NCBI RefSeq assembly: GCF_017254865.1
Contig: NZ_JAFKCV010000005.1
Span: 62,001 to 126,000 of the forward strand
Origin: Bowmanella dokdonensis
GTDB taxonomy: Bacteria; Pseudomonadota; Gammaproteobacteria; Enterobacterales; Alteromonadaceae
Direction: 5' to 3'
Length of the DNA stretch: 64,000 nt
Numbering within the stretch: position 1 is the first letter of the stretch; each line of letters opens with the position of its first letter. A model generated the notes under the pieces. It saw nothing but the letters and a program-made list of their open reading frames with translations. It did not search any database and was not told the origin of the DNA. Position numbers and translations under genes: made by a program. This document shows positions 45,799 through 54,938 of the stretch, piece by piece.

Positions 45799-46272
45799 AA
45801 CCAACTGGATGGATTGGCTTTTCAGACAGTTGAGTTTTGAAATACCACTGTCACCTGCCGTTCTTCCGCAGAAACAATATATCTACGGACTCTATTCCTA
45901 TGGTCATAAAGACGAAGTGTGATAAAGATTTACACAGATGGGCGGATTTGTGCCAGTTGCGGACCTTGAACCAGCTTGGTCACAACGGCAGCTCTGTAGG
46001 TAAAGCTGCCGCTCGGTAGTAAGCAGGCATAACCTCCGCTTACTGTTGGATGCGTGAAAACAGTATCACAACAAAGCGCTTGTGGATCGCCATCTTCACT
46101 CGCTTATACTTCACCCTACAAATGGGAAGCAGAAGTATATGAAAGGTGTCAAAATATTTTACAAAAGATAGTACAAGTAGAGAAATTTACTTAATAATCA
46201 ATACAATAACCTTTGGCTCGAATCCTGCATTGTGCAAGCTTGATATAGTAGTACAATAATGGATGTAGTAAA
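45799..46272. other. Intergenic region, increasingly AT-rich, no gene seen
   Basis: No supported coding sequence. One inverted repeat is present: CGGCAGCT (45986-45993) with AGCTGCCG (46004-46011). From about 46,040 the composition turns AT-rich, matching the PEP-CTERM gene that follows. Confidence 0.5.
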
Positions 46273-46869
46273 ATGAACTTAGTTCGTAACTTGCTTTTAT
46301 CGATCTCTTTCTTTTTCTCGCTCTCAGCCTCAGCAAGCATTATCTTTACATTTGAAATCAATGAATTACCAGAGTTTAATAACAACGTAACTATTGGTGA
46401 TTCGCTCACTTTCGCGTTTAGTGACGATTCAAATTTTGATGCTGGGCTATCATGGCACAATATCGAGTCGGTCTCATATGACACTGTCAGTTTAGGCTCA
46501 TTTGTTATTGATTCTTTCGATTATTCTTACAGTGATTATCTCATTTCTCAGTTCTTCAGTTTTACAAATTTAGGAAAAGGGGGGTGGCAGTTGGATATTC
46601 TTGTAGGCCGAACCGGAATGGATGCTGCCATAGTTTTCGAAAAGGGCCAAGATCAACTTCAGTTCGGCCAGACAGTCGATGGAGGAGGCTCTACAAACCT
46701 TTTCATTCAGTCCTCTTCGGATTTTATATTTTTACATGACTTCTCAAATTCATTTAAATTTAGTGCCACCTCGACTCCTGTGCCTGAACCTTCCTCATTC
46801 GCGATATTTGGATTGAGCTTATTAAGCTTATGTTTTAAGAGAAAGTTAATTTCTCCACAGAAGCAGTAA
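46273..46869 (+). CDS. PEP-CTERM sorting-signal protein
   Basis: 198 residues with an N-terminal signal peptide (about 1-22, ending ASASAS). An uncharacterised beta-rich middle follows. The classical C-terminal PEP-CTERM tripartite signal comprises Val-Pro-Glu-Pro at 170-173, a hydrophobic helix (about 176-188) and the basic tail FKRK. Such proteins are exported and processed by an exosortase (EpsH/XrtA), usually in exopolysaccharide-producing bacteria. No exosortase is in this window. The gene is markedly AT-rich compared with its neighbours, with A/T-ending codons, which suggests acquisition by transfer. Followed by a good intrinsic terminator. Confidence 0.87.
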   Translation: MNLVRNLLLSISFFFSLSASASIIFTFEINELPEFNNNVTIGDSLTFAFSDDSNFDAGLSWHNIESVSYDTVSLGSFVIDSFDYSYSDYLISQFFSFTNLGKGGWQLDILVGRTGMDAAIVFEKGQDQLQFGQTVDGGGSTNLFIQSSSDFIFLHDFSNSFKFSATSTPVPEPSSFAIFGLSLLSLCFKRKLISPQKQ

Positions 46870-46897
46870 TTCTTTATATACGTTTGACATCCCGAAT

Positions 46898-46921
46898 AAC
46901 GGCACTTATTGGTGCCGTTTT
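46898..46921 (+). terminator. Intrinsic terminator after the PEP-CTERM gene
   Basis: AACGGCAC (46898-46905), a 6-base loop and GTGCCGTT (46912-46919) followed by further Ts form a standard hairpin, 28 bases after the stop codon. Confidence 0.8.
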
Positions 46922-47423
46922 ATGAAATTGGTGTAATGTTATTTTTGAAAGTATCTGGTTCTGGGCTTGCACAGTACTCAACGGATTTTCATATATTACT
47001 CAATATAAGCTAAAGCGATAAACGACTGGTTCTGGTATTATTCTAAAGTAGAAAATCACAGTCCTGAACGTCTCCTCCTTGTCTGAAGCTGCCAGTCGAT
47101 TAACACGCCGCAAACGTCTGCAACTCGCTCAAACCAGCCTCTCAAAGTGTCACCAGTCAACAACTTCTCTCAGCCTCAGATCAATATTTTTGGAGTAAAT
47201 GAGATCTCATTTTGCGCAACAAGTGAAAATTCAGGTTTCAGCGGCCATCTGAGTGAGCAGAGGGTGCGGCTGCAAACCGTTACTTACAGATAGACAAATG
47301 GGTGGGAGGCATCGTCGGGTTCTCTATTTGGTTTTGCCCAACCGGAGGCGACGGCCTGACAGAGATCCCGAGTCGAGCTCGGGATGACGTTGTAGCAAAG
47401 AAAGCAAGAGGCAGTGAATTTGC
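46922..47423. other. Non-coding spacer (about 500 bp)
   Basis: No supported gene. The left half is AT-rich and continuous in composition with the PEP-CTERM gene; the right half returns to typical composition and contains the REP-like palindrome at 47365-47385. A 67-codon open frame at 47302-47505 runs across the terminator into glmS and is not called. Confidence 0.5.
47365..47385. repeat. REP-like palindrome
   Basis: ATCCCGAG (47365-47372) and CTCGGGAT (47378-47385) with loop TCGAG. GC-rich palindromes of this kind are scattered between genes in many gammaproteobacteria; the dispersal in this genome cannot be tested from one window. Confidence 0.5.
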
Positions 47424-47445
47424 AAAAGGGCCTTACGGCCCTTTT
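47424..47445 (-). terminator. Intrinsic terminator of glmS
   Basis: AAAAGGGCC (47424-47432) and GGCCCTTTT (47437-47445) with loop TTAC lie immediately beyond the glmS stop codon (47447-47449). On the minus strand the stem is followed by TTTTGC, giving a usable termination signal. Confidence 0.8.
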
Positions 47446-47446
47446 C

Positions 47447-49279
47447 TTATTCAACTGTCACTGATTTCGCCAGGTTCCGCGGCTGGTCCACATCCGTGCC
47501 CTTGATAATGGCTACGTAGTAACTCAGCAATTGCAGCGGAATGGTGTAGACGATAGGGGCGATCACGCTGTCCACATGGGGCAGGTTGATCACCCGCATG
47601 GTGGCGTCGCTCTGAAAGCGGGCGTCCTTGTCGGCAAACACATACATGATGCCGCCGCGGGCGCGCACTTCTTCGACGTTGGATTTAAGCTTTTCCAGCA
47701 GCTCATTGTTGGGCGCCACTACTATGACCGGCATTTCATCGTCTATCAGGGCCAGCGGGCCGTGCTTAAGCTCGCCGGAGGCATAGGCTTCGGCGTGGAT
47801 ATAGGAGATTTCTTTCAGCTTCAGCGCCCCTTCCATGGCGATGGGGTACTGATCGCCACGGCCCAGGAACAGGCTGTGATTCTTATCGGCAAACTCCTCG
47901 GCCAGCTTCTCGATGCCGTCGGTCAGGGCCAGGGTTTCTTCCAGTTTGGCCGGCAGGCTGTGCAGGGCGCTGACTATCTTGTCATGGTCGGCCTTGACCA
48001 TATCGTTGAACTGGCCCAGGGCCAGAGTCAGCATCAAAAGACCAGTGAGCTGGGTGGTAAAGGCCTTGGTGGAGGCCACGCCAATTTCGGCGCCCGCCAG
48101 GGTCATAAAAGCCATATCCGATTCACGTACCAGGGACGAGCCCGGCACGTTGCAGATAGTCATGCTGGCCATATAGCCCTGTTCCTTGGCCAGACGCAGG
48201 GCGGCCAGGGTGTCGGCCGTTTCCCCGGACTGAGAAATGGTCACCAGCAGGCTGTTGGGATGGACGAACGACTTGCGGTAACGAAACTCGGAGGCGATTT
48301 CCACGTTACAGGACACGTTGGCATATTGTTCCAGCCAGTAACGGGCGGTCATGCCGGAATGATAGCTGGTGCCGCAGGCCACAATCTGCACATGTTTGAC
48401 CTGGGCCAGCAATTCCGCGGCCTGGGCGCCGAAGATGCGCGCATCCACCCCGCTTTGGGTCAATCTGTCCTGCAGCGTGTTGCGCACTACAGTGGGCTGC
48501 TCATGGATCTCCTTGAGCATGTAGTGGCGATAGCCGCCCTTGTCACCGGCGTCATGTTCGATCTCCGAGTCATGCACCTGACGTAGCACTTCGTTGCCGT
48601 CTTTATCGTAAATATGCACCTGGGTACGGGTGATCTCGGCCACATCCCCTTCTTCGAGGAAGATAAAACGGCGGGTCACCGGCAACAGGGCCAACTGATC
48701 AGAGGCGATAAAGTTTTCATCTATACCCAAGCCTATGACCAACGGACTGCCGGAGCGGGCCACCACCACACGCTCGGGGTCCTGCTGATCCATCACCACT
48801 GTGCCGTAGGCGCCGTGGAATTTTTTCACCGCGCGCTGTACAGCCTGCAACAAACTGGCGGCGCTTTTCAGCTCCAGCTCCACCTGGTGGGCGATGGTTT
48901 CAGTGTCGGTGTCGGAGGTAAACACATAGCCTTGTGCGCGCAACGACTCACGCAAATCCTGGTAGTTTTCGATAATGCCGTTATGCACCACGGCAATACG
49001 ATCGCTGGAAAAGTGCGGGTGGGCGTTGGCTTCGGTCACGCCACCATGGGTGGCCCAGCGGGTATGGGCAATACCGGTATAGCCTTTGATGGGCTCCGCT
49101 GCCAGAGCGTCGGCCAGTTCCTGCACCTTGCCGGTGCGGCGGATGCGGTGCAGGCGGTTGTCCGCATCCAGCACGGCCACGCCGGCCGAATCATAGCCCC
49201 GGTATTCCAGGCGTTTCAGTCCTTCCAGCAAAATGCTGACTACGTTACGTTCGGCAATGGCGCCCACGATTCCACACAT
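47447..49279 (-). CDS. glmS: Glutamine--fructose-6-phosphate aminotransferase (isomerizing)
   Basis: 610 residues, normal length (E. coli 609). Makes glucosamine 6-phosphate from fructose 6-phosphate and glutamine, the entry to peptidoglycan and LPS amino sugars. The N-terminal glutaminase begins MCGIVGA with nucleophile Cys2, and has 'HTRWATHG' and '[10 protein letters not shown]'. Two SIS domains carry '[20 protein letters not shown]' and '[28 protein letters not shown]'. The C-terminus '[15 protein letters not shown]' is canonical. Downstream of a DeoR-type regulator with a 12-base gap, so probably co-transcribed with it. Confidence 0.98.
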   Translation of the reverse strand: MCGIVGAIAERNVVSILLEGLKRLEYRGYDSAGVAVLDADNRLHRIRRTGKVQELADALAAEPIKGYTGIAHTRWATHGGVTEANAHPHFSSDRIAVVHNGIIENYQDLRESLRAQGYVFTSDTDTETIAHQVELELKSAASLLQAVQRAVKKFHGAYGTVVMDQQDPERVVVARSGSPLVIGLGIDENFIASDQLALLPVTRRFIFLEEGDVAEITRTQVHIYDKDGNEVLRQVHDSEIEHDAGDKGGYRHYMLKEIHEQPTVVRNTLQDRLTQSGVDARIFGAQAAELLAQVKHVQIVACGTSYHSGMTARYWLEQYANVSCNVEIASEFRYRKSFVHPNSLLVTISQSGETADTLAALRLAKEQGYMASMTICNVPGSSLVRESDMAFMTLAGAEIGVASTKAFTTQLTGLLMLTLALGQFNDMVKADHDKIVSALHSLPAKLEETLALTDGIEKLAEEFADKNHSLFLGRGDQYPIAMEGALKLKEISYIHAEAYASGELKHGPLALIDDEMPVIVVAPNNELLEKLKSNVEEVRARGGIMYVFADKDARFQSDATMRVINLPHVDSVIAPIVYTIPLQLLSYYVAIIKGTDVDQPRNLAKSVTVE

Positions 49280-49291
49280 AAATCTCTCCGT

Positions 49292-50059
49292 TTATTGCGT
49301 TTTTGCGCAGATGACTTCCACGCCTTTTTGTTCGATTTGTTTTATGGCCTGCTCTGGCATGGCGTCATCCGTGACCAGCACGGAAATTCTCTCCCAGGGC
49401 AGTTCCAGGTTGGGGATCTTGCGTTGCAGTTTTTCCGATTCGGCCAGCACAATAACCTGCCGCGACACCTCAGCCATGACCTTGGACAGCTGGGTCAGCT
49501 CGTTGAAGGTGGTAGTGCCTTTTTCCAGATCGAGCCCGGCGGCGCCAAGAAAGGCCTGGTCAAAATTGTATGCCCGTAGCATCTGTTCGGCCATCTGGCC
49601 CTGGAAGGAGTGGGACTGATTGTCCCAGGTGCCGCCAGTCATCAGCACTGTCGGTTCGTTCTCCAGCTCCAGCAGGCTGTTGGCCACATGCAGGGCATTG
49701 GTCATCACAACCAGGCCAAGTTTGTGGTTCAGTTCAGGCAGCAGGGCAAAGGTGGTGCTGCCACTGTCGATCACTATGCGGTTGTGATCCCGGATCAGTT
49801 TGCTGGCAGCTCTGGCGATGGCAATCTTTCGATTCGAAACTTTTTGTTCAGAAACTTCCGCCACTTCCTTTGGCAGCAGCATAGCGCCGCCATATTTACG
49901 CACCAACAGACCGTTACGCTCCAGCTCAGTGAGATCCTTACGGATGGTCACTTCCGAGGTGTGAAAGGTTTTGGTCAGGGCTTCTACTGTCACTTCGCCT
50001 TCTGACATCAGGCGATCGACTATGGCGCGACGGCGTTGTTGAGTGTTTCGCTTGTACAT
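49292..50059 (-). CDS. DeoR-family transcriptional regulator upstream of glmS
   Basis: 255 residues from the ATG at 50057-50059 (a TTG one codon upstream is possible). DeoR HTH 'RRRAIVDRLMSEGEVTVEALTKTFHTSEVTIRKDLTELERNGLLVRKYGGAM', then a DeoR_C sugar-phosphate sensor ('NRIVIDSGSTTFALLPEL', 'VVMTNALHVANSLLE', 'AFLGAAGLDLEKGTTTFNE'). It is placed between glmU and glmS in the same direction, so (inference) it regulates amino-sugar synthesis in response to a hexosamine phosphate. This arrangement is found in several Alteromonadales and Vibrionales. Confidence 0.93.
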   Translation of the reverse strand: MYKRNTQQRRRAIVDRLMSEGEVTVEALTKTFHTSEVTIRKDLTELERNGLLVRKYGGAMLLPKEVAEVSEQKVSNRKIAIARAASKLIRDHNRIVIDSGSTTFALLPELNHKLGLVVMTNALHVANSLLELENEPTVLMTGGTWDNQSHSFQGQMAEQMLRAYNFDQAFLGAAGLDLEKGTTTFNELTQLSKVMAEVSRQVIVLAESEKLQRKIPNLELPWERISVLVTDDAMPEQAIKQIEQKGVEVICAKTQ

Positions 50060-50133
50060 CAAACCGAAATATAAAGTTTTAAAACGAAACTTATATTAGT
50101 GGTTTTTTTAGCCGATGCAAGGAAAAAATTCGC

Positions 50134-50232
50134 GAGTGAGGAGTGAGGAGTGAGGAGTGAGGAGTGAGGAGTGAGGAGTGAGGAGTGAGGAGTGAGGAGT
50201 GAGGAGTGAGGAGTGAGGAGTGAGGAGTGAGG
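50134..50232. repeat. Heptanucleotide tandem array, 14 copies of GAGTGAG
   Basis: A perfect 7-base tandem repeat runs from 50134 to 50231 plus one base, with no sequence variation between copies. It lies in the leader of the DeoR-type gene, ends exactly at the hairpin that follows, and is likely to vary in copy number by slippage. Confidence 0.95.
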
Positions 50233-50272
50233 AAAAATCTTGACTTAACAGTCTGTTAAGTCAAGATTTTTC
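50232..50272. terminator. Perfect 20-bp inverted repeat between the two tandem arrays
   Basis: Arms 50232-50251 (GAAAAATCTTGAC...) and 50253-50272 (...GTCAAGATTTTTC) are exact reverse complements around a single T. The A5/T5 ends allow it to act as an intrinsic terminator in both directions; for the minus strand it would end the glmU transcript. It is bordered without a gap by a different heptamer array on each side. Confidence 0.8.
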
Positions 50273-50348
50273 TGACAACTGACAACTGACAACTGACAAC
50301 TGACAACTGACAACTGACAACTGACAACTGACAACTGGCAACTAACAA
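50272..50348. repeat. Heptanucleotide tandem array, 11 copies of CTGACAA
   Basis: Nine perfect copies (50272-50334) are followed by CTGGCAA and CTAACAA (50335-50348). The unit is unrelated to, and not complementary to, the GAGTGAG unit on the other side of the hairpin. It ends 8 bases from the glmU stop codon. Confidence 0.95.
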
Positions 50349-50355
50349 CTTCTAG

Positions 50356-51714
50356 TTACTTCTTGACCGGGCGCTGCCAGCCCTGGATATTACGTTGCTT
50401 GCCCCGGGCTACGGCCAGCTCACCGTCTTCCACATCCCTGGTGATGGTGGAACCGGCACCCACAGTCGCTTCTTTGCCGATAGTGGCCGGGGCGACGATA
50501 GCGGTATTGGAACCGATAAAGGCTCCGTCACGAATAATGGTTTTCGACTTGTTCACCCCGTCGTAATTGCAGGTGATGGTACCGGCGCCAATATTGACCC
50601 CGTCGCCGATTTCGGCGTCGCCCAGGTAGGTCAGGTGATTGGCCTTGGATCCTTCACCCAGCACGGACTTTTTCATCTCCACGAAATTACCCACCTTGGC
50701 CTTCCACTTGAGCTCGGCGCCGGGGCGCAGGCGGGCATAGGGCCCCACCTGGCAGTCGCGTCCCACCTTGGCATTCTCGATGATGCTGTTGGCTTCGATC
50801 ACGGCCCCATCGGCAATGTCACAGTCAATCAACATGCAGTTGGGGCCTATCTGCACATCATTGCCCAGCTTAACCTTGCCCTGGATCACCACATTCACGT
50901 CAATGCTCACATCCTGTCCATGCTGCAGTTCGCCACGCAGGTCAAAACGGTTGGGATCGCGCAGGGAGACGCCTGCCATCATCAGGTCATCGGCCTGTGC
51001 CAGTTGATAGGCCCGCTCCAGCGCAGCCAGTTGCCTGCGATTGTTGATTCCTTCCACCTCGGTGGCACTGCCAGGATGGGAGGCCTTAATCACCTTGCCT
51101 TCGCCGGCCGCCATGGCAATCACATCGGTCAGATAGTATTCGCCCTGGGCATTGTTGTTGTTCAGGGCTTTCAGCCAGCGCCTGAGATCCGCGCCTTTCA
51201 TTACCATCATGCCGGTATTGATCTCCCGGATCTTACGCTGTTCGTCACTGGCGTCCTTGTGTTCAACTATGGCCACCACCTGCTCGCCGTCGCGCACTAT
51301 ACGGCCCATGCCGGTGGGGTCGTCCAACTCTACCGTCAGCAGGGCCAGGTCGGCCTGTTGTTTCGTTTGCAGCAGTTGTTGCAGGGTATCGGATTTGATC
51401 AGCGGTGCATCCCCCACCAGGATCAGCACATCTTCGTCGTCTTTGAGGGCCGGCGCTGCCTGCATCACCGCATGGCCGGTACCCAGTTGCTCAGCCTGAA
51501 GACACCAGTTCAGTCCGTTATCCGGCAGGGCTTTTTGCAACTGCTCACCGCCGTGCCCATAAACCAGATGAATGCTGTTGGCGCCCAGGCTTTTCACCGT
51601 ATCTATGATGTGCTGGACCATGGGCTTACCTGCAATGGGGTGCAGGACTTTGGGTAAAGAGGATTTCATCCTGGTTCCCTTGCCGGCAGCAAGAATCACT
51701 ACAGAGAATGCCAT
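50356..51714 (-). CDS. glmU: Bifunctional glucosamine-1-phosphate N-acetyltransferase/UDP-GlcNAc pyrophosphorylase
   Basis: 452 residues. Makes UDP-N-acetylglucosamine. The N-terminal nucleotidyltransferase has '[30 protein letters not shown]' and '[17 protein letters not shown]'. The C-terminal left-handed beta-helix acetyltransferase has '[63 protein letters not shown]'-type hexapeptide repeats, recognisable by [11 protein letters not shown]. Upstream of the DeoR-type regulator and glmS in the same direction, but separated by the tandem-repeat/hairpin block. Confidence 0.98.
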   Translation of the reverse strand: MAFSVVILAAGKGTRMKSSLPKVLHPIAGKPMVQHIIDTVKSLGANSIHLVYGHGGEQLQKALPDNGLNWCLQAEQLGTGHAVMQAAPALKDDEDVLILVGDAPLIKSDTLQQLLQTKQQADLALLTVELDDPTGMGRIVRDGEQVVAIVEHKDASDEQRKIREINTGMMVMKGADLRRWLKALNNNNAQGEYYLTDVIAMAAGEGKVIKASHPGSATEVEGINNRRQLAALERAYQLAQADDLMMAGVSLRDPNRFDLRGELQHGQDVSIDVNVVIQGKVKLGNDVQIGPNCMLIDCDIADGAVIEANSIIENAKVGRDCQVGPYARLRPGAELKWKAKVGNFVEMKKSVLGEGSKANHLTYLGDAEIGDGVNIGAGTITCNYDGVNKSKTIIRDGAFIGSNTAIVAPATIGKEATVGAGSTITRDVEDGELAVARGKQRNIQGWQRPVKK

Positions 51715-51896
51715 GGGTTGTCCTTATTCGATGATTTGCCTGCTATTCTATCCAGACCGCTGATTTCTGCCAGCCCGATAGAAAATTAATCTTATGATAC
51801 CTAAACTTAAACCGATAAAATCGGCTGACAAAGGCCAGCCTTGCCGGGGCACCAGCTGAGTGGAACCGGTAAACCATCAAGCGCGGAGTATCAGCC

Positions 51897-53312
51897 TTGA
51901 CCCGGATTAAATCTCTTCGACAGACCATGCTTGTCGGCTTCCTGCTGGTTGCCGGCATCATCAGCCTGGTCGCTTATTATGCCATCAGCAATATGGTGGG
52001 CGAACAGAGCCGCCTGCAGCAACAAGCCATGTCCCCGGTTTTTGCCCTGATAGACCAGGAATTGATGAAACCCATGTATGTGGGTATGGCGTTGGCAAAG
52101 GCCGGTGTTTTCAAACCCTATCTGGAACAGTCGGAGCCGGACAAGACCGCATTGCTGGCCTATCTGCAGGAGTTGCAGAAAGAGTTTGGCTTCGGCTTTT
52201 TCGTCGCCAGTGAAAAGAGCGGCTTCCATATGGAGTCAGACGGCACCGACCGCCCCCTGCTGGAGAACAGCACCGAGTGGTACTTTGAACTCAGGGAGAA
52301 GAAGATGGATTTTCGCGCCGCCCTGGGCAAGACCAACGATGTCCACCTGTTTATGGACTTTCGCCAGTTGAATGAACAGGGCGAGTTCCTCGGCTTTGTC
52401 GGGGTCAGCAAGAGCCTGCGCGACTTCCTTGAAGTATTCTCTGTGTACAAGCAGAAGCATGGCTATGATTTTCTGTTCGTCAACACAAACAACGAAATCC
52501 TGCTCACGTCCGACCCCAGGGTAGCGCCCACCGGTTCGGCGGTCACCAGCCTGGCCGACTTGGACTGGTACCCGGAATGGCAGCAGGTATCCCGGCAGAT
52601 CAACAGCCAAAGTAACCTGATCACCAGGGACGGGCGTGATTTGCTGATCACCGAAATGCCCGTGAACGCCCTGAACTGGCGCCTGTTTCTCATCAGCCCC
52701 TTAGAGGCACGCAAACAGGCCATCACCCAGACCTTTATCGGTAATCTGGTGTTGATGATAGCCAGTTTCCTGTTGTTGTATTTTCTGGTCAGCCGGGTAT
52801 CGGGTCACTTCCAGAGCACGGTCAGCAGACGGGTAAATACCGATCCCCTCACCGGACTGTCGAACCGTCTGCATGTGGAAGACAGGTTCCAGGCCCTGCT
52901 TGAAGCCCGCACCCCCATGAGCCTGATCCTGGCTGACATAGACCACTTCAAATCCGTCAACGACCAATATGGGCACAATGTGGGCGATAAGGTGATCCGC
53001 AAAGTCGCGGATCTGTTGGTGGAAGGGGTCAGGAAGGTCGATACGGTAGGCCGCTGGGGCGGGGAAGAATTTATCATACTGCTGCCGGACGAATCCCTGG
53101 ACAGCGCCGTACAGGTAGCCGAGCGCATCCGTGAGTCCATAGCAGCCTATGACTTCCGTTCCGATGACTGGCAACTCAATATCAGTATCAGCCTGGGCGT
53201 TACCCGGGCCAGCCAGTATGAGTCACTGGCCGATTTAATCCATGCGGCGGATAAGGCCCTTTACCGGGCCAAAAATGAAGGCCGCAACCGGGTGGTGGCC
53301 AGTACTGAATAA
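51897..53312 (+). CDS. Membrane cache-domain diguanylate cyclase
   Basis: 471 residues. TTG start at 51897 with GGAG upstream (an ATG ten codons inside is possible). Two transmembrane helices (about 10-30 and 280-300) bracket a periplasmic cache-type sensor ('FGFGFFVASEKSGFHMESDGTDRPLLENSTEWYFELREKK' region). The cytoplasmic GGDEF domain is intact: 'TDPLTGLSNRLHVEDRF', 'LILADIDHFKSVNDQYGHNVGDKVIRKVA', active site GGEEF in 'GRWGGEEFIILLPD', and an inhibitory-site RxxD (RKVD) five residues before it. Makes cyclic di-GMP from GTP. Its paralogue lies 170 bases downstream. Confidence 0.93.
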   Translation: MTRIKSLRQTMLVGFLLVAGIISLVAYYAISNMVGEQSRLQQQAMSPVFALIDQELMKPMYVGMALAKAGVFKPYLEQSEPDKTALLAYLQELQKEFGFGFFVASEKSGFHMESDGTDRPLLENSTEWYFELREKKMDFRAALGKTNDVHLFMDFRQLNEQGEFLGFVGVSKSLRDFLEVFSVYKQKHGYDFLFVNTNNEILLTSDPRVAPTGSAVTSLADLDWYPEWQQVSRQINSQSNLITRDGRDLLITEMPVNALNWRLFLISPLEARKQAITQTFIGNLVLMIASFLLLYFLVSRVSGHFQSTVSRRVNTDPLTGLSNRLHVEDRFQALLEARTPMSLILADIDHFKSVNDQYGHNVGDKVIRKVADLLVEGVRKVDTVGRWGGEEFIILLPDESLDSAVQVAERIRESIAAYDFRSDDWQLNISISLGVTRASQYESLADLIHAADKALYRAKNEGRNRVVASTE

Positions 53313-53482
53313 TTTCCAGCTCCTCCCATGAGGGGCAACAGTCGGCGAGGGTCAAATCCTGGTTTGCCTTTGCCTGCGGCCATGCCACACTGAGCGCCAT
53401 GGCGGATTGACCTTGCAGTCGAATCATTGGTTGTGCCTGTCAGCGGGTTCAGGGTACCCGGGAAGCTTAAGGAACCTAAATC

Positions 53483-54922
53483 GTGAATATATTTCGCACC
53501 TTGCACAGCAGTCTGTTGTTGCTGTTCGTGGTGGTGGTCATTGCCATTGTCACCCTGGCCCATTTTACCGTGGGGCGCATCGTCGCCGAACAGAGTCGTG
53601 CCCAGCAAAAGTCCATTTCCCCGGCGATTCATCTGGTGGTGGATAATATTATCCGGCCGCTGCACATCGCCCAGACTCTGGCCCAATCCACTGAAATCCG
53701 GCAAATCATGGCTGCCGAACCCGTTGACGAGGAGGCCGCCTTCGCCAGACTCAGGCAGATGCAGGAAGATTTTGGCATGTATTTCTTTATCGCCAGCGAG
53801 CAGAGCCGCATCCAGTACCATTCGGACGGCACGCAGCACCCCCTGACGGAGGGAAAAGTGGACTGGTACTTCAAGTACAAGGACGCACCGGTGAAGGCCA
53901 TAGCCGATGTGGGAAAATGGGAAGCGCCCCATTTCTTTATCGATCTGAAAATCTATGATGAAAATGACCGTTTTCTGGGCTTCTTCGGCACCGGCACCAA
54001 TCTGACCAGCTTTATCGAGCTCTTTGCCGAATACAAAGTGGACCATGGCTACGACTTTTTATTTCTCAATCCAAAGCGGCAGATCATGCTCAGCTCGGAT
54101 CCTGAGTTGATTGGCAACCGCAGCGGATTCCACTCCCTGGATAGCTTGCCGTGGTATCAGCAGGTGGTCAGTGAAGGGCAGCAGTACGAGCTGAATAATC
54201 TTCTGATCAGAAAAGACAACCAGGACTACCTGATTGCCGAAATCGAGCTGGCGCCTTTTAACTGGACGCTGTTGATCCTGACGCCGCTGCAGGCCCGGCA
54301 AAGTGAAATCAGCCAGGCTTTTATCGCCAGCGTCGTGGGATTGCTGCTGGTGGTCTTCGCCCTGTTCCTGCTGATCTATAACCTGCTCTTTTACTTCCGC
54401 CGCAGCAGCAGGCGGCCGATGATGATCGATCCCCTGCTCAACCTGGATACCCGGGACGAAGCCATTAACCAGTTCAACCGCCTGGTGGAACTGCACGGCC
54501 AGGCGGCGGTGGTGCTGGTCAATATTGTCAACGTCAAGGAAATCAATACCCTTCTGGGCCACAATACCGGCGATTATGCGCTGCGATTTTCAGCGAAGGT
54601 GTTTCGTGAACACCTGACCAATGAGGATTTTGTCAGCCGCTGGCGGGGAGAGTCGTTCGTGTTGACCCTGCCCGGGCAATCCCTGTCCGAGGCTAAAGCC
54701 GTCGCCGAGCAGATCCGTTTCTCGCTGACCATCACCCAGGTGCACGGGCTGGATCGGCAGTTCCAGCTCCAGACCACAGTGGCGGTGAGTCATTCAACTC
54801 ATGGGCGGACGCTGCCGGCTATTATCACTGATGCCGAAAAACACCTGGGACAGGCTGGTCCGAAGGCATTTCGCCAGGTGATCCTCTGCGAGGATGCACG
54901 CACAGCGGAAACCACTGACTAA
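53483..54922 (+). CDS. Membrane cache-domain protein with degenerate GGDEF domain
   Basis: 479 residues, GTG start with AAGGAA upstream. It shares the architecture and many residues of the preceding cyclase: transmembrane helix, cache sensor ('DFGMYFFIASEQSRIQYHSDGTQHPLTEGKVDWYFKYKD' region), second helix (about 287-308). The GGDEF signature reads RGESF in 'SRWRGESFVLTLPG', and the metal-binding aspartate region 'VLVNIVNVKEINTLLGHNTGDYALR' lacks the DIDxFK pattern. Catalysis is therefore unlikely. It could sense the same ligands and bind cyclic di-GMP, or modulate its neighbour. Confidence 0.9.
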   Translation: MNIFRTLHSSLLLLFVVVVIAIVTLAHFTVGRIVAEQSRAQQKSISPAIHLVVDNIIRPLHIAQTLAQSTEIRQIMAAEPVDEEAAFARLRQMQEDFGMYFFIASEQSRIQYHSDGTQHPLTEGKVDWYFKYKDAPVKAIADVGKWEAPHFFIDLKIYDENDRFLGFFGTGTNLTSFIELFAEYKVDHGYDFLFLNPKRQIMLSSDPELIGNRSGFHSLDSLPWYQQVVSEGQQYELNNLLIRKDNQDYLIAEIELAPFNWTLLILTPLQARQSEISQAFIASVVGLLLVVFALFLLIYNLLFYFRRSSRRPMMIDPLLNLDTRDEAINQFNRLVELHGQAAVVLVNIVNVKEINTLLGHNTGDYALRFSAKVFREHLTNEDFVSRWRGESFVLTLPGQSLSEAKAVAEQIRFSLTITQVHGLDRQFQLQTTVAVSHSTHGRTLPAIITDAEKHLGQAGPKAFRQVILCEDARTAETTD

Positions 54923-54938
54923 GCCACGACACGACTTC

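Noticed and set aside
46205-46235. tRNA T-arm-like GGCTCGAATCCTGC
   Set aside because: No acceptor, D or anticodon stems can be built around it in the AT-rich flanks.
47531-48586. 351-codon open frame antisense to glmS (and a second at 48614-49579)
   Set aside because: Both are mirrors of glmS and the DeoR-type gene with no domain or start signal.
50134-50348. CRISPR array
   Set aside because: Units are contiguous heptamers without spacers; no cas genes nearby.
50395-51657. 420-codon open frame antisense to glmU
   Set aside because: Shadow of the glmU frame with low-complexity His/Gly composition and no recognisable domain.
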